Below, in pieces: positions 8,719 to 17,462 of a DNA stretch of 64,000 bases. A program made the position numbers and the translations under genes. Location of the stretch: contig NZ_AP024154.1 of assembly GCF_015533855.1 (NCBI RefSeq), positions 499,001 to 563,000 on the forward strand, in the 5' to 3' direction. Origin of the DNA: Echinicola sp. 20G (GTDB lineage: Bacteria > Bacteroidota > Bacteroidia > Cytophagales > Cyclobacteriaceae). The notes beneath the pieces were generated by a model. It was not told the DNA's origin. It worked only from the letters and a program-made list of their open reading frames with translations, and did no database searches. The first letter of the stretch is position 1. Each line of letters starts with the position of its first letter.

Positions 8719-9471
8719 ATGGATCATCCAGGTACAAATTCGAATAAGAGGTATGATCAGCAAAAATTGATCAACATGGCCATTGGCTTTGCATTGCTGG
8801 TGGCTTTGATCGTTGGGGCATGGCTGTTATCCAAATATGTGATTGATGCCATAGAAAGCCAAAACATGAACTTACTCTTTAAGATCATTGGCTTTATTGT
8901 CTTTTTGGTACCGGGTATTTTCTTCTATTTGTACTTGGCCAAGGCTGGCAAAAAGGATAACCTGGAGCTTAAAAGCATCCATGAAGAGCGGCAGGAAATC
9001 AAAGGAGAAATCAAAGATAAAAGCCAAATCAATGTCATTGACTCCATCAGGTTAAGTTTAAACAGACTTCAGGAATATTATACCATCAACACCAGTCAGG
9101 CCAGAAGGAGCTTTACTTTCAGTTTGATAGCCATCGTTACAGGTTTGGGCGTCTTGATCATTGGTATCTTGTATTTCTATGTTGATTCTAAAAATGTAAC
9201 CCTTACCGCCATCAGCTCTATCTCAGGTGTCTTGATCCAGTTTATTGGAGGTGCTTATTTTTTGATGTACAAAAAGAGCCTGACCCAGCTGAACTATTTC
9301 TACCAGCAATTGATCATCAACCAAAATACCATGTTGGCCATAAACCTAACGGACTCTATTTCTGACGAAGCCAAGTCCATAGAAATGAAACAAAAGATCA
9401 TTGAGGCCTTGCTCAAAAAAAGCATCGATGAAATTGAGTCCATCAATACTATTTCTCCAACCACCAACTAG
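8719..9471 (+). CDS. Four-helix membrane protein, unknown; possibly TRADD-N-associated membrane domain
   Basis: The 250-residue protein has two membrane helices near the N terminus (about 21-42 and 52-75), a charged helical stretch (about 82-115), then SLNRLQEYYTINTSQARRSF followed by two more helices (about 128-150 and 155-178) and a charged helical tail. The 'RLxxYYxxxxxQARRSFxxS' block before two helices recalls the TRADD-N-associated two-TM domain reported in bacterial conflict-type proteins; I recall this only by pattern. Its stop is 3 bp before the AraC regulator, so the two are cotranscribed. Confidence 0.72.
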   Translation: MDHPGTNSNKRYDQQKLINMAIGFALLVALIVGAWLLSKYVIDAIESQNMNLLFKIIGFIVFLVPGIFFYLYLAKAGKKDNLELKSIHEERQEIKGEIKDKSQINVIDSIRLSLNRLQEYYTINTSQARRSFTFSLIAIVTGLGVLIIGILYFYVDSKNVTLTAISSISGVLIQFIGGAYFLMYKKSLTQLNYFYQQLIINQNTMLAINLTDSISDEAKSIEMKQKIIEALLKKSIDEIESINTISPTTN

Positions 9472-9474
9472 ACC

Positions 9475-10341
9475 ATGCCAGTAGATATTCACCGTTTCTT
9501 TCTCAACTCTCCACAATTCAAAAAATTGGAGGGAAAGGACTATCTGCTGATAGAATACAAATGTCCAATCGAAATTGAAAACTTCCAACTTTGGATTGAT
9601 TCCCACATGATCACTTATGTGATTTGTGGAAAAAAAGACTGGATAGCACCTGACCAAATGTATGAAATCAATGGTGGTGATGCATTATTTATCAAGAAAG
9701 GGGTGTACACCACCAAGCAATATTTTGAATCCGATTACTGCGTTGTACTTTTTCTGATCAACGATGATTTCATTAAACGTTTTGTTACGGAAAACCCTAA
9801 TTTAATTTCTAAGCAAAGACCTCTTTCTCCTTCAAATTCAATATTCCGTATTGATGTAAATGATTCCTTCGAGTCCTTGGTTCTGAGTGTCTTTAATTAT
9901 CTCAAGCAAGGCCAGTCTATTCCCAAAGAGCTTGTAGATATCAAATTCAAAGAGCTATTGTTTAACCTAATCTTAAACCCAAAGAATAATAGAATTGCTG
10001 ATTTTTTCCTAGATGTCAGCCAAAATGACAAAACAGATTTAGAATACACCATGCTTAAGAATTTTAGGTTCGACCTGAGTATGGAAGAATTTGCCAGATT
10101 GAGTGGAAGGAGTTTATCTACTTTTAAAAGAGAATTCACCAATCACTTCAGAACCACACCTGGTAAATGGCTCAATGAGAAAAGACTATCCCACGCCAAA
10201 AGTCTCTTGATAAACTCAAGCCTTAATATCAATGAAGTCTGTTTTGATTGTGGTTTTAAAAATGCATCACATTTCATTAGGCTTTTCAAACAACGCTTTT
10301 CCCTTCCCCCAAACCAATTTCGTCAAAAATATTCAAGCTAA
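9475..10341 (+). CDS. AraC-family transcriptional regulator
   Basis: The 288-residue protein has an N-terminal cupin-like effector region (about 20-110; GGDALFIKKGVYTT) resembling ExsA-type regulators, and a C-terminal double helix-turn-helix (about 190-285: SMEEFARLSGRSLSTFKREF, then NINEVCFDCGFKNASHFIRLFK). It starts 3 bp after the four-helix membrane protein stop codon and ends 104 bp before the acyl-CoA-dehydrogenase-like gene, which it may regulate. Confidence 0.9.
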   Translation: MPVDIHRFFLNSPQFKKLEGKDYLLIEYKCPIEIENFQLWIDSHMITYVICGKKDWIAPDQMYEINGGDALFIKKGVYTTKQYFESDYCVVLFLINDDFIKRFVTENPNLISKQRPLSPSNSIFRIDVNDSFESLVLSVFNYLKQGQSIPKELVDIKFKELLFNLILNPKNNRIADFFLDVSQNDKTDLEYTMLKNFRFDLSMEEFARLSGRSLSTFKREFTNHFRTTPGKWLNEKRLSHAKSLLINSSLNINEVCFDCGFKNASHFIRLFKQRFSLPPNQFRQKYSS

Positions 10342-10445
10342 AATCAGCAATTGAGCCAAATAGAAAACTATTTGAACTTTATAGAAAACGCTGAGCATAT
10401 GACATTTACGAAGTTTGTAAAAACAATTTAACAAACTCATATCAT

Positions 10446-11570
10446 ATGAATACGCTAACAAAAACATCCACAGACTGGATCAAACTCAGTCATGAACTAG
10501 GGCAAAAATTTGCTCAGAGAGCAGCCTATCACGATGAGCAAAGTCAATTCGTTTCAGAAAATTACGCAGAGCTTAAATCACACGGTTATTTTTCTGCTAT
10601 GATCCCTACCGAACTTGGTGGATCAGGGGTTTCTTTTGAAAAAATGGCTGACATCATCCGCATACTTGCCCACTATTGCGGCAGCACTTCCTTGGCATTT
10701 TCCATGCACCAGCACCTTGTTGCAGCGAGTATCTGGAAATATAAGCATAAAGGAATTGGCGGACAGCTTCTTCAAGACGTAGCTAATCACCAATTGGTAT
10801 TGGTAAGTACTGGGGCCAGAGACTGGTTAAGATCCAATGGGGAAATGATTAAGGTAGAAGGCGGCTACTTGCTATCTGCCAAAAAACATTTTGCCAGTCA
10901 ATCTGCTGAAGGAGATATTGCCATTACCAGCGCCCCATTTCTCAATGAACAAGATGAGTGGCGAGTACTTCATTTTGGCGTACCTTTTTCAAAAGAAGGC
11001 GTGAGTGTCACAAATGATTGGGATGTATTGGGAATGAGAGGAACCGGTTCTCAAACCATCATTTTTGACAAGGTTTTCATCCCGGAAGAATCCATCGCTT
11101 TGGATAGGGCCAGAGACCCATTTCATCCAGCGTACAACCTGGTCCTGGCAGTGGCCATGCCTTTGATCATGTCTACTTATGTAGGACTTTCTGAACAAGC
11201 CATGGATATCGCCATTTCAATTGGGAAGCGGTATGCTAAACAACAAGCTCACCTTCCATACATCATTGGAAAAATGAACAACACCTTGACAGCTGCGAAA
11301 AGCCAAAGAAATGCTATGGTAGCCCTGAACAATAATTTTGATTTTGACCTGTCGGAAGGCATGAGCATTGATATCCTGAGTTTAAAATCCAATGTTTCTA
11401 CTGCCTGTATGCAAACTGTCCAGGAGGCCATGGAAGCTATAGGAGGCCAAAGTTTTTACAAAAAGAATGAACTAGAAAGGATTTTCAGAGATGTTCAAGC
11501 AGCACAATTCCACCCACTTCCACAATGGGAACAGTATCAATTTACTGGTGAAAGAATCCTCAATCAATAA
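10446..11570 (+). CDS. Acyl-CoA dehydrogenase family flavoprotein
   Basis: The 374-residue protein shows the N-terminal helical, beta and C-terminal helical parts of the family, with signature blocks IPTELGGSGVSFE, LAFSMHQHLV, WDVLGMRGTGSQTI and EAIGGQSFYKKNELERIFRD. It lies nearer the DszC/SfnC-like flavin monooxygenase branch than short-chain acyl-CoA dehydrogenases; I see no certain catalytic glutamate, which fits a monooxygenase or desaturase. The OsmC-like gene begins 11 bp after it, so the pair is one operon, with a possible link to sulfur compounds or oxidative stress. Confidence 0.8.
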   Translation: MNTLTKTSTDWIKLSHELGQKFAQRAAYHDEQSQFVSENYAELKSHGYFSAMIPTELGGSGVSFEKMADIIRILAHYCGSTSLAFSMHQHLVAASIWKYKHKGIGGQLLQDVANHQLVLVSTGARDWLRSNGEMIKVEGGYLLSAKKHFASQSAEGDIAITSAPFLNEQDEWRVLHFGVPFSKEGVSVTNDWDVLGMRGTGSQTIIFDKVFIPEESIALDRARDPFHPAYNLVLAVAMPLIMSTYVGLSEQAMDIAISIGKRYAKQQAHLPYIIGKMNNTLTAAKSQRNAMVALNNNFDFDLSEGMSIDILSLKSNVSTACMQTVQEAMEAIGGQSFYKKNELERIFRDVQAAQFHPLPQWEQYQFTGERILNQ

Positions 11571-11581
11571 CCACAAAACTG

Positions 11582-12115
11582 ATGAAGTATAGTGTTAAAG
11601 AAAAACAGCAAAGGCTTGCTGAAATATACAGCAGCGACGCCTCCAAAGCCTGGATCACTGACATGGCTGTGATCCAAGGGCAAGACCTTCATGACCCCTT
11701 TCATAATACCGTCATCATCAATGAAGAAATAAAAATTCCATTCCGAGCAGGAGTTCATCATGCAGTGGGTGGGCTCAACGATCTTCCCAACCCAGGCGAT
11801 CTTCTTTGTGCTTCGTTGGCTGTTTGTTTTGAAAGTACATTGAGAATGATTGCGAATAGATTAAATATAAAATTGCTGAAAACATTGGTAAAGGTCACTG
11901 CAGAAGTAGACGTGAGAGGCACCTTGGTTTTGGATAAATCAATCCCAGTGGGCTTTCAAAAAATGACCATTGCCCTCAATATTGCTACAGATCGACCAGA
12001 CTTTGAACCTACCTTAATCAAAGCAACTGAATATTCCTGTATCGTATACCAGACTATCCGAAAAGGCATTCCTATTGAGGTGATAAACCAACCTGTTTTG
12101 GAACCGGTCTCCTGA
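11582..12115 (+). CDS. OsmC-family protein
   Basis: The 177-residue protein has the OsmC/Ohr fold pattern with two conserved cysteines, Cys82 (CASLAVCFEST) and Cys153 (YSCIVYQTI), which in the family reduce organic hydroperoxides. It is longer at the N terminus (about 50 residues before the core) than classical OsmC. The tight 11-bp spacing to the acyl-CoA-dehydrogenase-like gene suggests that it handles a peroxide or reactive sulfur product of that flavoenzyme; that link is inference. Confidence 0.85.
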   Translation: MKYSVKEKQQRLAEIYSSDASKAWITDMAVIQGQDLHDPFHNTVIINEEIKIPFRAGVHHAVGGLNDLPNPGDLLCASLAVCFESTLRMIANRLNIKLLKTLVKVTAEVDVRGTLVLDKSIPVGFQKMTIALNIATDRPDFEPTLIKATEYSCIVYQTIRKGIPIEVINQPVLEPVS

Positions 12116-12207
12116 AACTACATGATTACCTCCTTTACTCAATGATCGAATAATGGGGGTAATCATTCCAATCCAACCTCTTGTGATTACTTAATTTATT
12201 ATATTAA

Positions 12208-12233
12208 AGATCAAAACCTTATTATTTTGATCT
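12208..12233. promoter_or_regulatory. Inverted repeat upstream of the VIT1/CCC1-like gene
   Basis: A perfect 9-bp inverted repeat, AGATCAAAA (12208-12216) and TTTTGATCT (12225-12233), is separated by 8 bp and ends 22 bp before the transporter start. There is no T-tract after it, so an operator is more likely than a terminator. A second inverted repeat (ATGATTACC at 12122-12130 and GGTAATCAT at 12158-12166) lies just after the OsmC gene. The binding protein is unknown. Confidence 0.4.
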
Positions 12234-12255
12234 CAATATGTAATCCCATTTTCCT

Positions 12256-12996
12256 ATGGAAAAAAACATGGTAAAGCTTGCTCATAAGCAGTTGGAAAAC
12301 CCATCTCCTTCCAAACTAGAGAAGTATTTGGGTGAATTTGTATATGGGGGAATAGATGGTTGTGTGACTACTTTTGCCGTGGTAGCAGGATCTGTTGGAG
12401 CAGGATTGGACAGCGCCATTATTATCATCTTGGGCTTTGCCAACTTATTGGCAGATGGATTCTCCATGTCAGTGGGAGCCTATCTATCCTCCAAATCTGA
12501 GCGAGACAATTATTCCAAACACCGCAAGCGAGAATATTGGGAAATCAAACATATGCCTGAAGATGAAAAAGAAGAAATTCGGGTTATCTACCAAGAAAAA
12601 GGCTTTGAAGGAGAATTACTCGAACAAGTAGTAGAAACCATCACCAGCGACCGGGATCGCTGGGTGGATGTTATGATGAAGGATGAGCTAGGGATGATGA
12701 AAGACCATAAGTCACCTTTGATCATTGGTTTTGTCACTTACATCTCCTTTATTTCCATTGGTCTAATCCCCCTAATGCTTTATGTCTGGGATTATTTCCA
12801 GCCGATTGACCAAGACTTATTCCTGCTAACTTCATTGCTCACGGGACTTGGGTTTATTATTATTGGCTTACTCAAAACCTATGTCAACGAAACCAAAATG
12901 TGGAAAGGGGCACTGGAAACCCTATTTCTAGGCGCCATTGCAGCAGTAGTTGCTTATTACGTAGGGGATATTTTAGAGCAGCTTCTTACCAAATAA
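12256..12996 (+). CDS. VIT1/CCC1-family iron/manganese transporter
   Basis: The 246-residue membrane protein has the family signature at about 27-75 (EFVYGGIDGCVTTFAVVAG, then NLLADGFSMSVGAYLSSKSE). A Glu-rich cytoplasmic loop (about 80-145) follows, which in plant VIT1 binds metal, and then three further hydrophobic helices (about 152-176, 190-212, 218-240). It exports Fe2+ or Mn2+ from the cytosol by family knowledge. It stands alone, with a candidate operator upstream and a weak terminator downstream. Confidence 0.9.
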   Translation: MEKNMVKLAHKQLENPSPSKLEKYLGEFVYGGIDGCVTTFAVVAGSVGAGLDSAIIIILGFANLLADGFSMSVGAYLSSKSERDNYSKHRKREYWEIKHMPEDEKEEIRVIYQEKGFEGELLEQVVETITSDRDRWVDVMMKDELGMMKDHKSPLIIGFVTYISFISIGLIPLMLYVWDYFQPIDQDLFLLTSLLTGLGFIIIGLLKTYVNETKMWKGALETLFLGAIAAVVAYYVGDILEQLLTK

Positions 12997-13065
12997 TAAA
13001 TGCTAAGAAACAGCCAACGCCAATTTCACACCTCTTAAGTTAAGATTGGTAAAGAAGGATATATC

Positions 13066-13096
13066 AGCCACAAAGATTGAGTGTGGGCTTTTTTTG
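13066..13096 (+). terminator. Probable rho-independent terminator after the VIT1/CCC1-like gene
   Basis: AGCCACA (13066-13072) pairs with TGTGGGCT (13082-13089) with one bulged base, directly followed by a run of T. The stem is short, so confidence is moderate. The rest of the 250-bp gap up to the helicase shows no other feature I can support. Confidence 0.5.
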
Positions 13097-13246
13097 ATAC
13101 CTTTGCATGTTGGTCACTTCCATTATCAAACGATGCTTTTTTCCTACAGCCAAAAAAGCTCCCAAACTCCTAGGATTTTGTTGATTTAAACACAAAAATG
13201 GAAGTTATCTACTACTATTATCATACATCAATGGAGAATCTTTGAG

Positions 13247-14521
13247 ATGCTCCCTATATCAAAAAGCATGAAATTTGACGACCTGAGGATCATTCCTCCT
13301 ATATTAAAAGCATTAAAAGAAAAAAACTATTCCGAGCCTACTTCAATCCAAGAGCAGGCCATTCCATTGATCCTAAATGGAAATGATGTCTTGGGATGTG
13401 CGCAAACCGGGACCGGGAAAACCGCCGCTTTTGCGATTCCAATTATCCAACACATCCATCAAGCACCCTATGCGGCTGACCCCTGGCCTAAGATTCGCTC
13501 CTTAATTGTGACGCCTACCAGAGAGCTTGCCATCCAAATCGGAGAAAATATTGATCAATACGCCAAACATACCAAAGTCAAGCATGCGGTAATATTTGGT
13601 GGGGTCAAACAAGGTCAACAAGTAGAAAAACTAAAAAAAGGAGTTCACATATTGGTCGCCACCCCAGGAAGACTACTTGACCTCATTGACCAAGGACATA
13701 TCAGCCTGAAATCCATCGACCTGTTTGTGCTGGATGAAGCTGACCGAATGTTGGACATGGGATTTATCAATGATATCAAGAAATTGTTGAAAATCTTGCC
13801 TACCAAAAGACAGTCTCTCTTCTTCTCAGCCACGATGCCGGATAATATTTTGAGCTTGTCCAAACAGATCTTGCACCAACCTCAAAAAGTAGAGGTTACC
13901 CCTGTCTCCAGTACCGCAGAGACCATTCAACAATACATTTACTACACCAACAAAAGCAGCAAAAAAGCCCTTCTTCTACATATTTTGGAAGAAGAAAAGA
14001 TGGACCAAGTGTTGTTGTTCTCAAGGACCAAACATGGTGCAGATAGGATTGTCAGGGACCTTAAAAAGAAAAACATACATGCCGCAGCAATCCATGGCGA
14101 CAAGGCCCAAAACCAAAGACAAAAAGTCCTCAAAGACTTTAAAGGAGGCAAAATAAGGGTATTGGTAGCCACAGACATTGCTGCCAGAGGCATTGATATC
14201 GATAAGCTTAAATATGTAATCAATTTTGACATTCCTGATGCGGCAGAAACTTACATTCACCGTATCGGCCGATCTGGTCGTGCAGGAGAGGAAGGCATTG
14301 CCATTTCCATGAGTGAGCCGGAAGAAAACACTTATGTAAAAGACATTGAAAAGCTTGCCAATAAACGCATCAAAGTCATCGAAAACCACCCTTTCCCCCA
14401 AACGGAAAAGCCGATGACTGCCCAGCAGAGGAAGGAATTCAATAAAGAAAAACAGAAACGCAAACAAGAGTTCTTTGCTAACCGCAAAAAGAAGCAGGGC
14501 GGAGGTTCTGGTAGGAGATAA
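13247..14521 (+). CDS. DEAD-box RNA helicase (RhlE-like)
   Basis: The 424-residue protein has all helicase motifs in order: Q (SIQEQAIP), I (AQTGTGKT), Ia (PTRELA), Ib (TPGRLLD), II (DEAD), III (SAT), IV (LLFSRT), V (ATDIAARGID) and VI (HRIGRSGRAG). A short basic tail ends KKKQGGGSGRR. Length and tail fit RhlE-like enzymes that remodel ribosomal or messenger RNA. The first ATG is preceded by a GGAGA-like site; a second ATG at 13268 (MKFDDLRII) fits the usual family start better and may be the true one. The gene is monocistronic. Confidence 0.93.
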   Translation: MLPISKSMKFDDLRIIPPILKALKEKNYSEPTSIQEQAIPLILNGNDVLGCAQTGTGKTAAFAIPIIQHIHQAPYAADPWPKIRSLIVTPTRELAIQIGENIDQYAKHTKVKHAVIFGGVKQGQQVEKLKKGVHILVATPGRLLDLIDQGHISLKSIDLFVLDEADRMLDMGFINDIKKLLKILPTKRQSLFFSATMPDNILSLSKQILHQPQKVEVTPVSSTAETIQQYIYYTNKSSKKALLLHILEEEKMDQVLLFSRTKHGADRIVRDLKKKNIHAAAIHGDKAQNQRQKVLKDFKGGKIRVLVATDIAARGIDIDKLKYVINFDIPDAAETYIHRIGRSGRAGEEGIAISMSEPEENTYVKDIEKLANKRIKVIENHPFPQTEKPMTAQQRKEFNKEKQKRKQEFFANRKKKQGGGSGRR

Positions 14522-14552
14522 ATACCACTCCACCTAATCCTTGTAAAATAGG

Positions 14553-14602
14553 AAGGACCAATCCAGTTGGGATTTATTAAACAACTGAATTGGTCCTTTT
14601 TC
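14553..14602 (+). terminator. Rho-independent terminator after the DEAD-box helicase
   Basis: AAGGACCAATCCAGTTG (14553-14569) pairs with CAACTGAATTGGTCCTT (14582-14598) with one mismatch, followed by T-rich sequence. It closes the helicase transcript before the mscS promoter. Confidence 0.8.
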
Positions 14603-14684
14603 TATTTTCAGTCTTTGACTTCCTAGATTAACCTAAGAGAATTTCAGGAAAAAATATTACCTTAGGTTGAGCTATTAAAAACCT

Positions 14685-15596
14685 ATGCAGCAAGAAGAAG
14701 GAGACATTTCAACCATCTTATCCTCCCTCCAAGAATCCTGGAACAATTTTTTAGAGAATATTCCTGGAATCATTCTGGGGCTTGTCATTATCATCTTGGG
14801 CTATCTCATTGCCAAAAAAATCGGTACACTCACCCAGCAAAAAATCTCCCGAAAATCCAGCGACCCTTTGATGAGTAAATTCTTGGGCAATGCGGTCAAG
14901 CTTGGTTTATTTACATTGGCAATCGTTTGGGCCATGAACATTGCCGGGCTTGGGGCTGTCACCACTTTCTTGCTGACCTCCTTGGGAGCTTCTGCGATTA
15001 TCATTGGCTTTGCTTTCAAAGACATCGGTGAAAATTTCATCAGTGGCATCATCCTCGCTTTTAACCGTCCCTTCAATGTCAACGATACGGTAGAAATCGG
15101 TGAACTCTTTGGCAAAATCAAATCACTGGAATTCCGGTACACTAAACTAAAGACCTTTGATGGCCGTGATGTTTATATTCCCAATAGTGATGTGCTCAAA
15201 AAACCAGTTATCAACTACACTGAGGATGGTTTTTTCAGATGGGATTTTGTGGTGGGCATTGCCTATGAAGATGACGTGGATCGAGCCAAAACCATCATCA
15301 TGGAAACTGTCAACAGCCATCCTTCCATTGTGCAGGATGGTGTCCATGAAAATTACGTCGCAGAAGATGCCTTGGCCACCAGCACTGTAAACCTCAAAGT
15401 CTTTTTTTGGGTGAACACTTTTGAATTCAGAAAAGAGGCCGTTATGGTCAAAGGAGAAATCATCAAGCGTGTCAAACAGGCATTAGAGGCCAATGGATTC
15501 TCGCTGCCAAGCGATATTATTGAAGTGAAATTATACGGCAGTCAAAAAGAGCTGCCTATCAAGCTGCTGAAAGACGAAAACGGCAAGTCAACTTAA
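14685..15596 (+). CDS. mscS: Small-conductance mechanosensitive channel (MscS family)
   Basis: The 303-residue inner-membrane protein has three hydrophobic helices (about 24-46, 66-86, 92-115), the pore helix and the beta domain signature (ASAIIIGFAFKDIGENFISG, RPFNVNDTVEIG, VYIPNSDVL) followed by the alpha/beta cage domain. This is the standard short MscS plan, releasing solutes on hypo-osmotic shock. It is distinct from the long, interrupted MscS-like gene near 48-51 kb. Confidence 0.92.
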   Translation: MQQEEGDISTILSSLQESWNNFLENIPGIILGLVIIILGYLIAKKIGTLTQQKISRKSSDPLMSKFLGNAVKLGLFTLAIVWAMNIAGLGAVTTFLLTSLGASAIIIGFAFKDIGENFISGIILAFNRPFNVNDTVEIGELFGKIKSLEFRYTKLKTFDGRDVYIPNSDVLKKPVINYTEDGFFRWDFVVGIAYEDDVDRAKTIIMETVNSHPSIVQDGVHENYVAEDALATSTVNLKVFFWVNTFEFRKEAVMVKGEIIKRVKQALEANGFSLPSDIIEVKLYGSQKELPIKLLKDENGKST

Positions 15597-15623
15597 AATA
15601 TAAACTCATTTTGATTGAAATAA

Positions 15624-15656
15624 AAAATCCCATTGCTTCAAACGCAATGGGATTTT
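15624..15656. terminator. Bidirectional terminator between mscS and ribulokinase
   Basis: AAAATCCCATTGC (15624-15636) pairs perfectly with GCAATGGGATTTT (15644-15656), flanked by A and T runs on both sides. It lies between converging genes and can serve both strands. Confidence 0.85.
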
Positions 15657-15687
15657 TTCACTGTTTGGAGAACAAAAGCAATTGGCT

Positions 15688-17373
15688 TTAATTGACCAAA
15701 GCTTCTGACTTTTTACCTTCTACGAAGTCACCAAAATCAGCATATTGTTGATACAATTTTTCGTACACTTTTACATTTTCCGCAATAGGCTCATAGACTG
15801 CATCGAACCCATTGGTCATCGCAGCAATTGCTGCTTCGGTGGTGGGATGAACCCCTGCAGCTACGGAGGCATACATGGCTGCCCCTAAAGCAGGAGCTTG
15901 ATCAGATGTGGCAATTTTGATTGGCATATTCAATACATCCGCCATGGTCTGCATGACCAATTTGGATTTCTTCGCCACTCCACCCATACCGATCACAGCA
16001 TCAATCTGTACCCCCTCCTCTCGGAAGCGGTCAACGATCTTTTTCGACCCGAAGCAAATAGATTCTACCAGCGCTTTGAATACCCGCGCTGCGTCTGTTC
16101 CCATACTCAATCCCATCAAAGCTCCTTTTAATCCTTGATTGGCATCAGGCGTCCTTCTGCCATTTACCCAATCCAAGGCTATAGGAGCAGTTTCTTTTAA
16201 AGGGATTTTCAATGCTTCCTCAGATAGTTTGATCAGCAACTGGCTGTCAATTTCAGCTATTAATGCTTCCTTTTGCTTATCGTCTAATAATTGACTGTCT
16301 TTGATCAGTTCTGCCGTGGGTTTTACCACCAAATTCTTGAACCAAGCCAAGACATCTCCAAAGCCAGACTGTCCCGCTTCCAAACCAACCGTACCGGGAA
16401 CTACAGAGCCATCCACTTGACCGCAGATCCCCTTCACCAAATTATCTCCAATAGCATCATAAGAAGCCACCATGATATCACAGGTGGAAGTTCCCATTAC
16501 TTTGACCAAAGTGTTCTCGGTCACTTCTCCTCCAACAGCTCCAGCATGGGCATCGAAAGTTCCTACAGCTACCACAGTATCTGTGTTTAAGCCCAATTTC
16601 TCCGCCCATTCAGCACTTAATTTCCCTGCTGGTAGATCAGAAGTAAACGTCTCGGTATAGAGCCTGTCCCTCAAGTCAGCTAACCTTGGATCCAATTTGC
16701 TCAGAAACTCTTTGGGAGGCAATCCGTTCCAGCTTTCATGCCATAAGGCTTTGTGCCCCGCCGCACATCTGCTTCTCATAAAGGTCAATGGATCGTCCGA
16801 ACCAATCAATTCGGCTGTAATTACATCACAATGCTCCATCCAAGAGTAAGCTGCCTTGGCCACTGCCTCATCTTCTCTAATGACATGCAGTATCTTTGCC
16901 CAAAACCACTCTGAAGAATAAATTCCACCTTCGTACTTGGTGTAATCTTCCCCTCCCCATGTTCTCGCCAACTCATTGATTTCATCGGCCTCTTTAATGG
17001 CAGTATGGTCTTTCCAAAGCACCATCATGGCATTTGGGTTTTCTGCAAAAGCAGGCGTAAATGCCAACGGCTTTCCCTTTGAATCCACCGCCATGGGTGA
17101 AGAGCCGGTTGTATCTACACAAATCCCTTTAATTTGAGAGGCAGGAACAGCAGACTCTTTTACCACTTGCGTAATGGTTTCTTCCAAACCCTCCTGGTGA
17201 TCCAATGGGTGTTGGCGAAATTGGTTGTGCACCGGATCGCAATATTTTCCTTCTTTCCAACGTGGATACCAGAATACATGACTGGCCTTCACTTCACCGT
17301 TTGCCGTATTGACAATCACTGCCCTGACAGAATCAGAACCATAGTCCAGGCCAATGACAAAATTTTCACTCAT
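15688..17373 (-). CDS. araB: Ribulokinase
   Basis: This FGGY-family sugar kinase phosphorylates L-ribulose in L-arabinose catabolism. I place the start at 17373 (MSENFVIGLDYGSDSVRAV, the phosphate-binding loop), giving 561 residues, the usual AraB length; an upstream ATG at 17400 adds nine polar residues. Other signatures are CVDTTGSSPMAVD, KVMGTSTCDIM and the C-terminal FGGY-like block IGMGGVAKKS with DQAPALGAAMYA. It is the last gene of the arabinan locus, 89 bp after the GH51 enzyme. AraA and AraD, needed on either side in the pathway, are not in the window. Confidence 0.93.
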   Translation of the reverse strand: MSENFVIGLDYGSDSVRAVIVNTANGEVKASHVFWYPRWKEGKYCDPVHNQFRQHPLDHQEGLEETITQVVKESAVPASQIKGICVDTTGSSPMAVDSKGKPLAFTPAFAENPNAMMVLWKDHTAIKEADEINELARTWGGEDYTKYEGGIYSSEWFWAKILHVIREDEAVAKAAYSWMEHCDVITAELIGSDDPLTFMRSRCAAGHKALWHESWNGLPPKEFLSKLDPRLADLRDRLYTETFTSDLPAGKLSAEWAEKLGLNTDTVVAVGTFDAHAGAVGGEVTENTLVKVMGTSTCDIMVASYDAIGDNLVKGICGQVDGSVVPGTVGLEAGQSGFGDVLAWFKNLVVKPTAELIKDSQLLDDKQKEALIAEIDSQLLIKLSEEALKIPLKETAPIALDWVNGRRTPDANQGLKGALMGLSMGTDAARVFKALVESICFGSKKIVDRFREEGVQIDAVIGMGGVAKKSKLVMQTMADVLNMPIKIATSDQAPALGAAMYASVAAGVHPTTEAAIAAMTNGFDAVYEPIAENVKVYEKLYQQYADFGDFVEGKKSEALVN

Positions 17374-17462
17374 GGTTTTATTTTTTGAGATTATTACCAA
17401 TTGATGGATAATAGATGAATCATTCCTTAAGCGTTTCCATCTACTTACTGATCCAAATTAAC

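Noticed and set aside
14021..14533. A 170-codon minus-strand frame over the 3' half of the helicase gene
   Set aside because: Antisense to the conserved helicase motifs IV to VI, so not a real gene.
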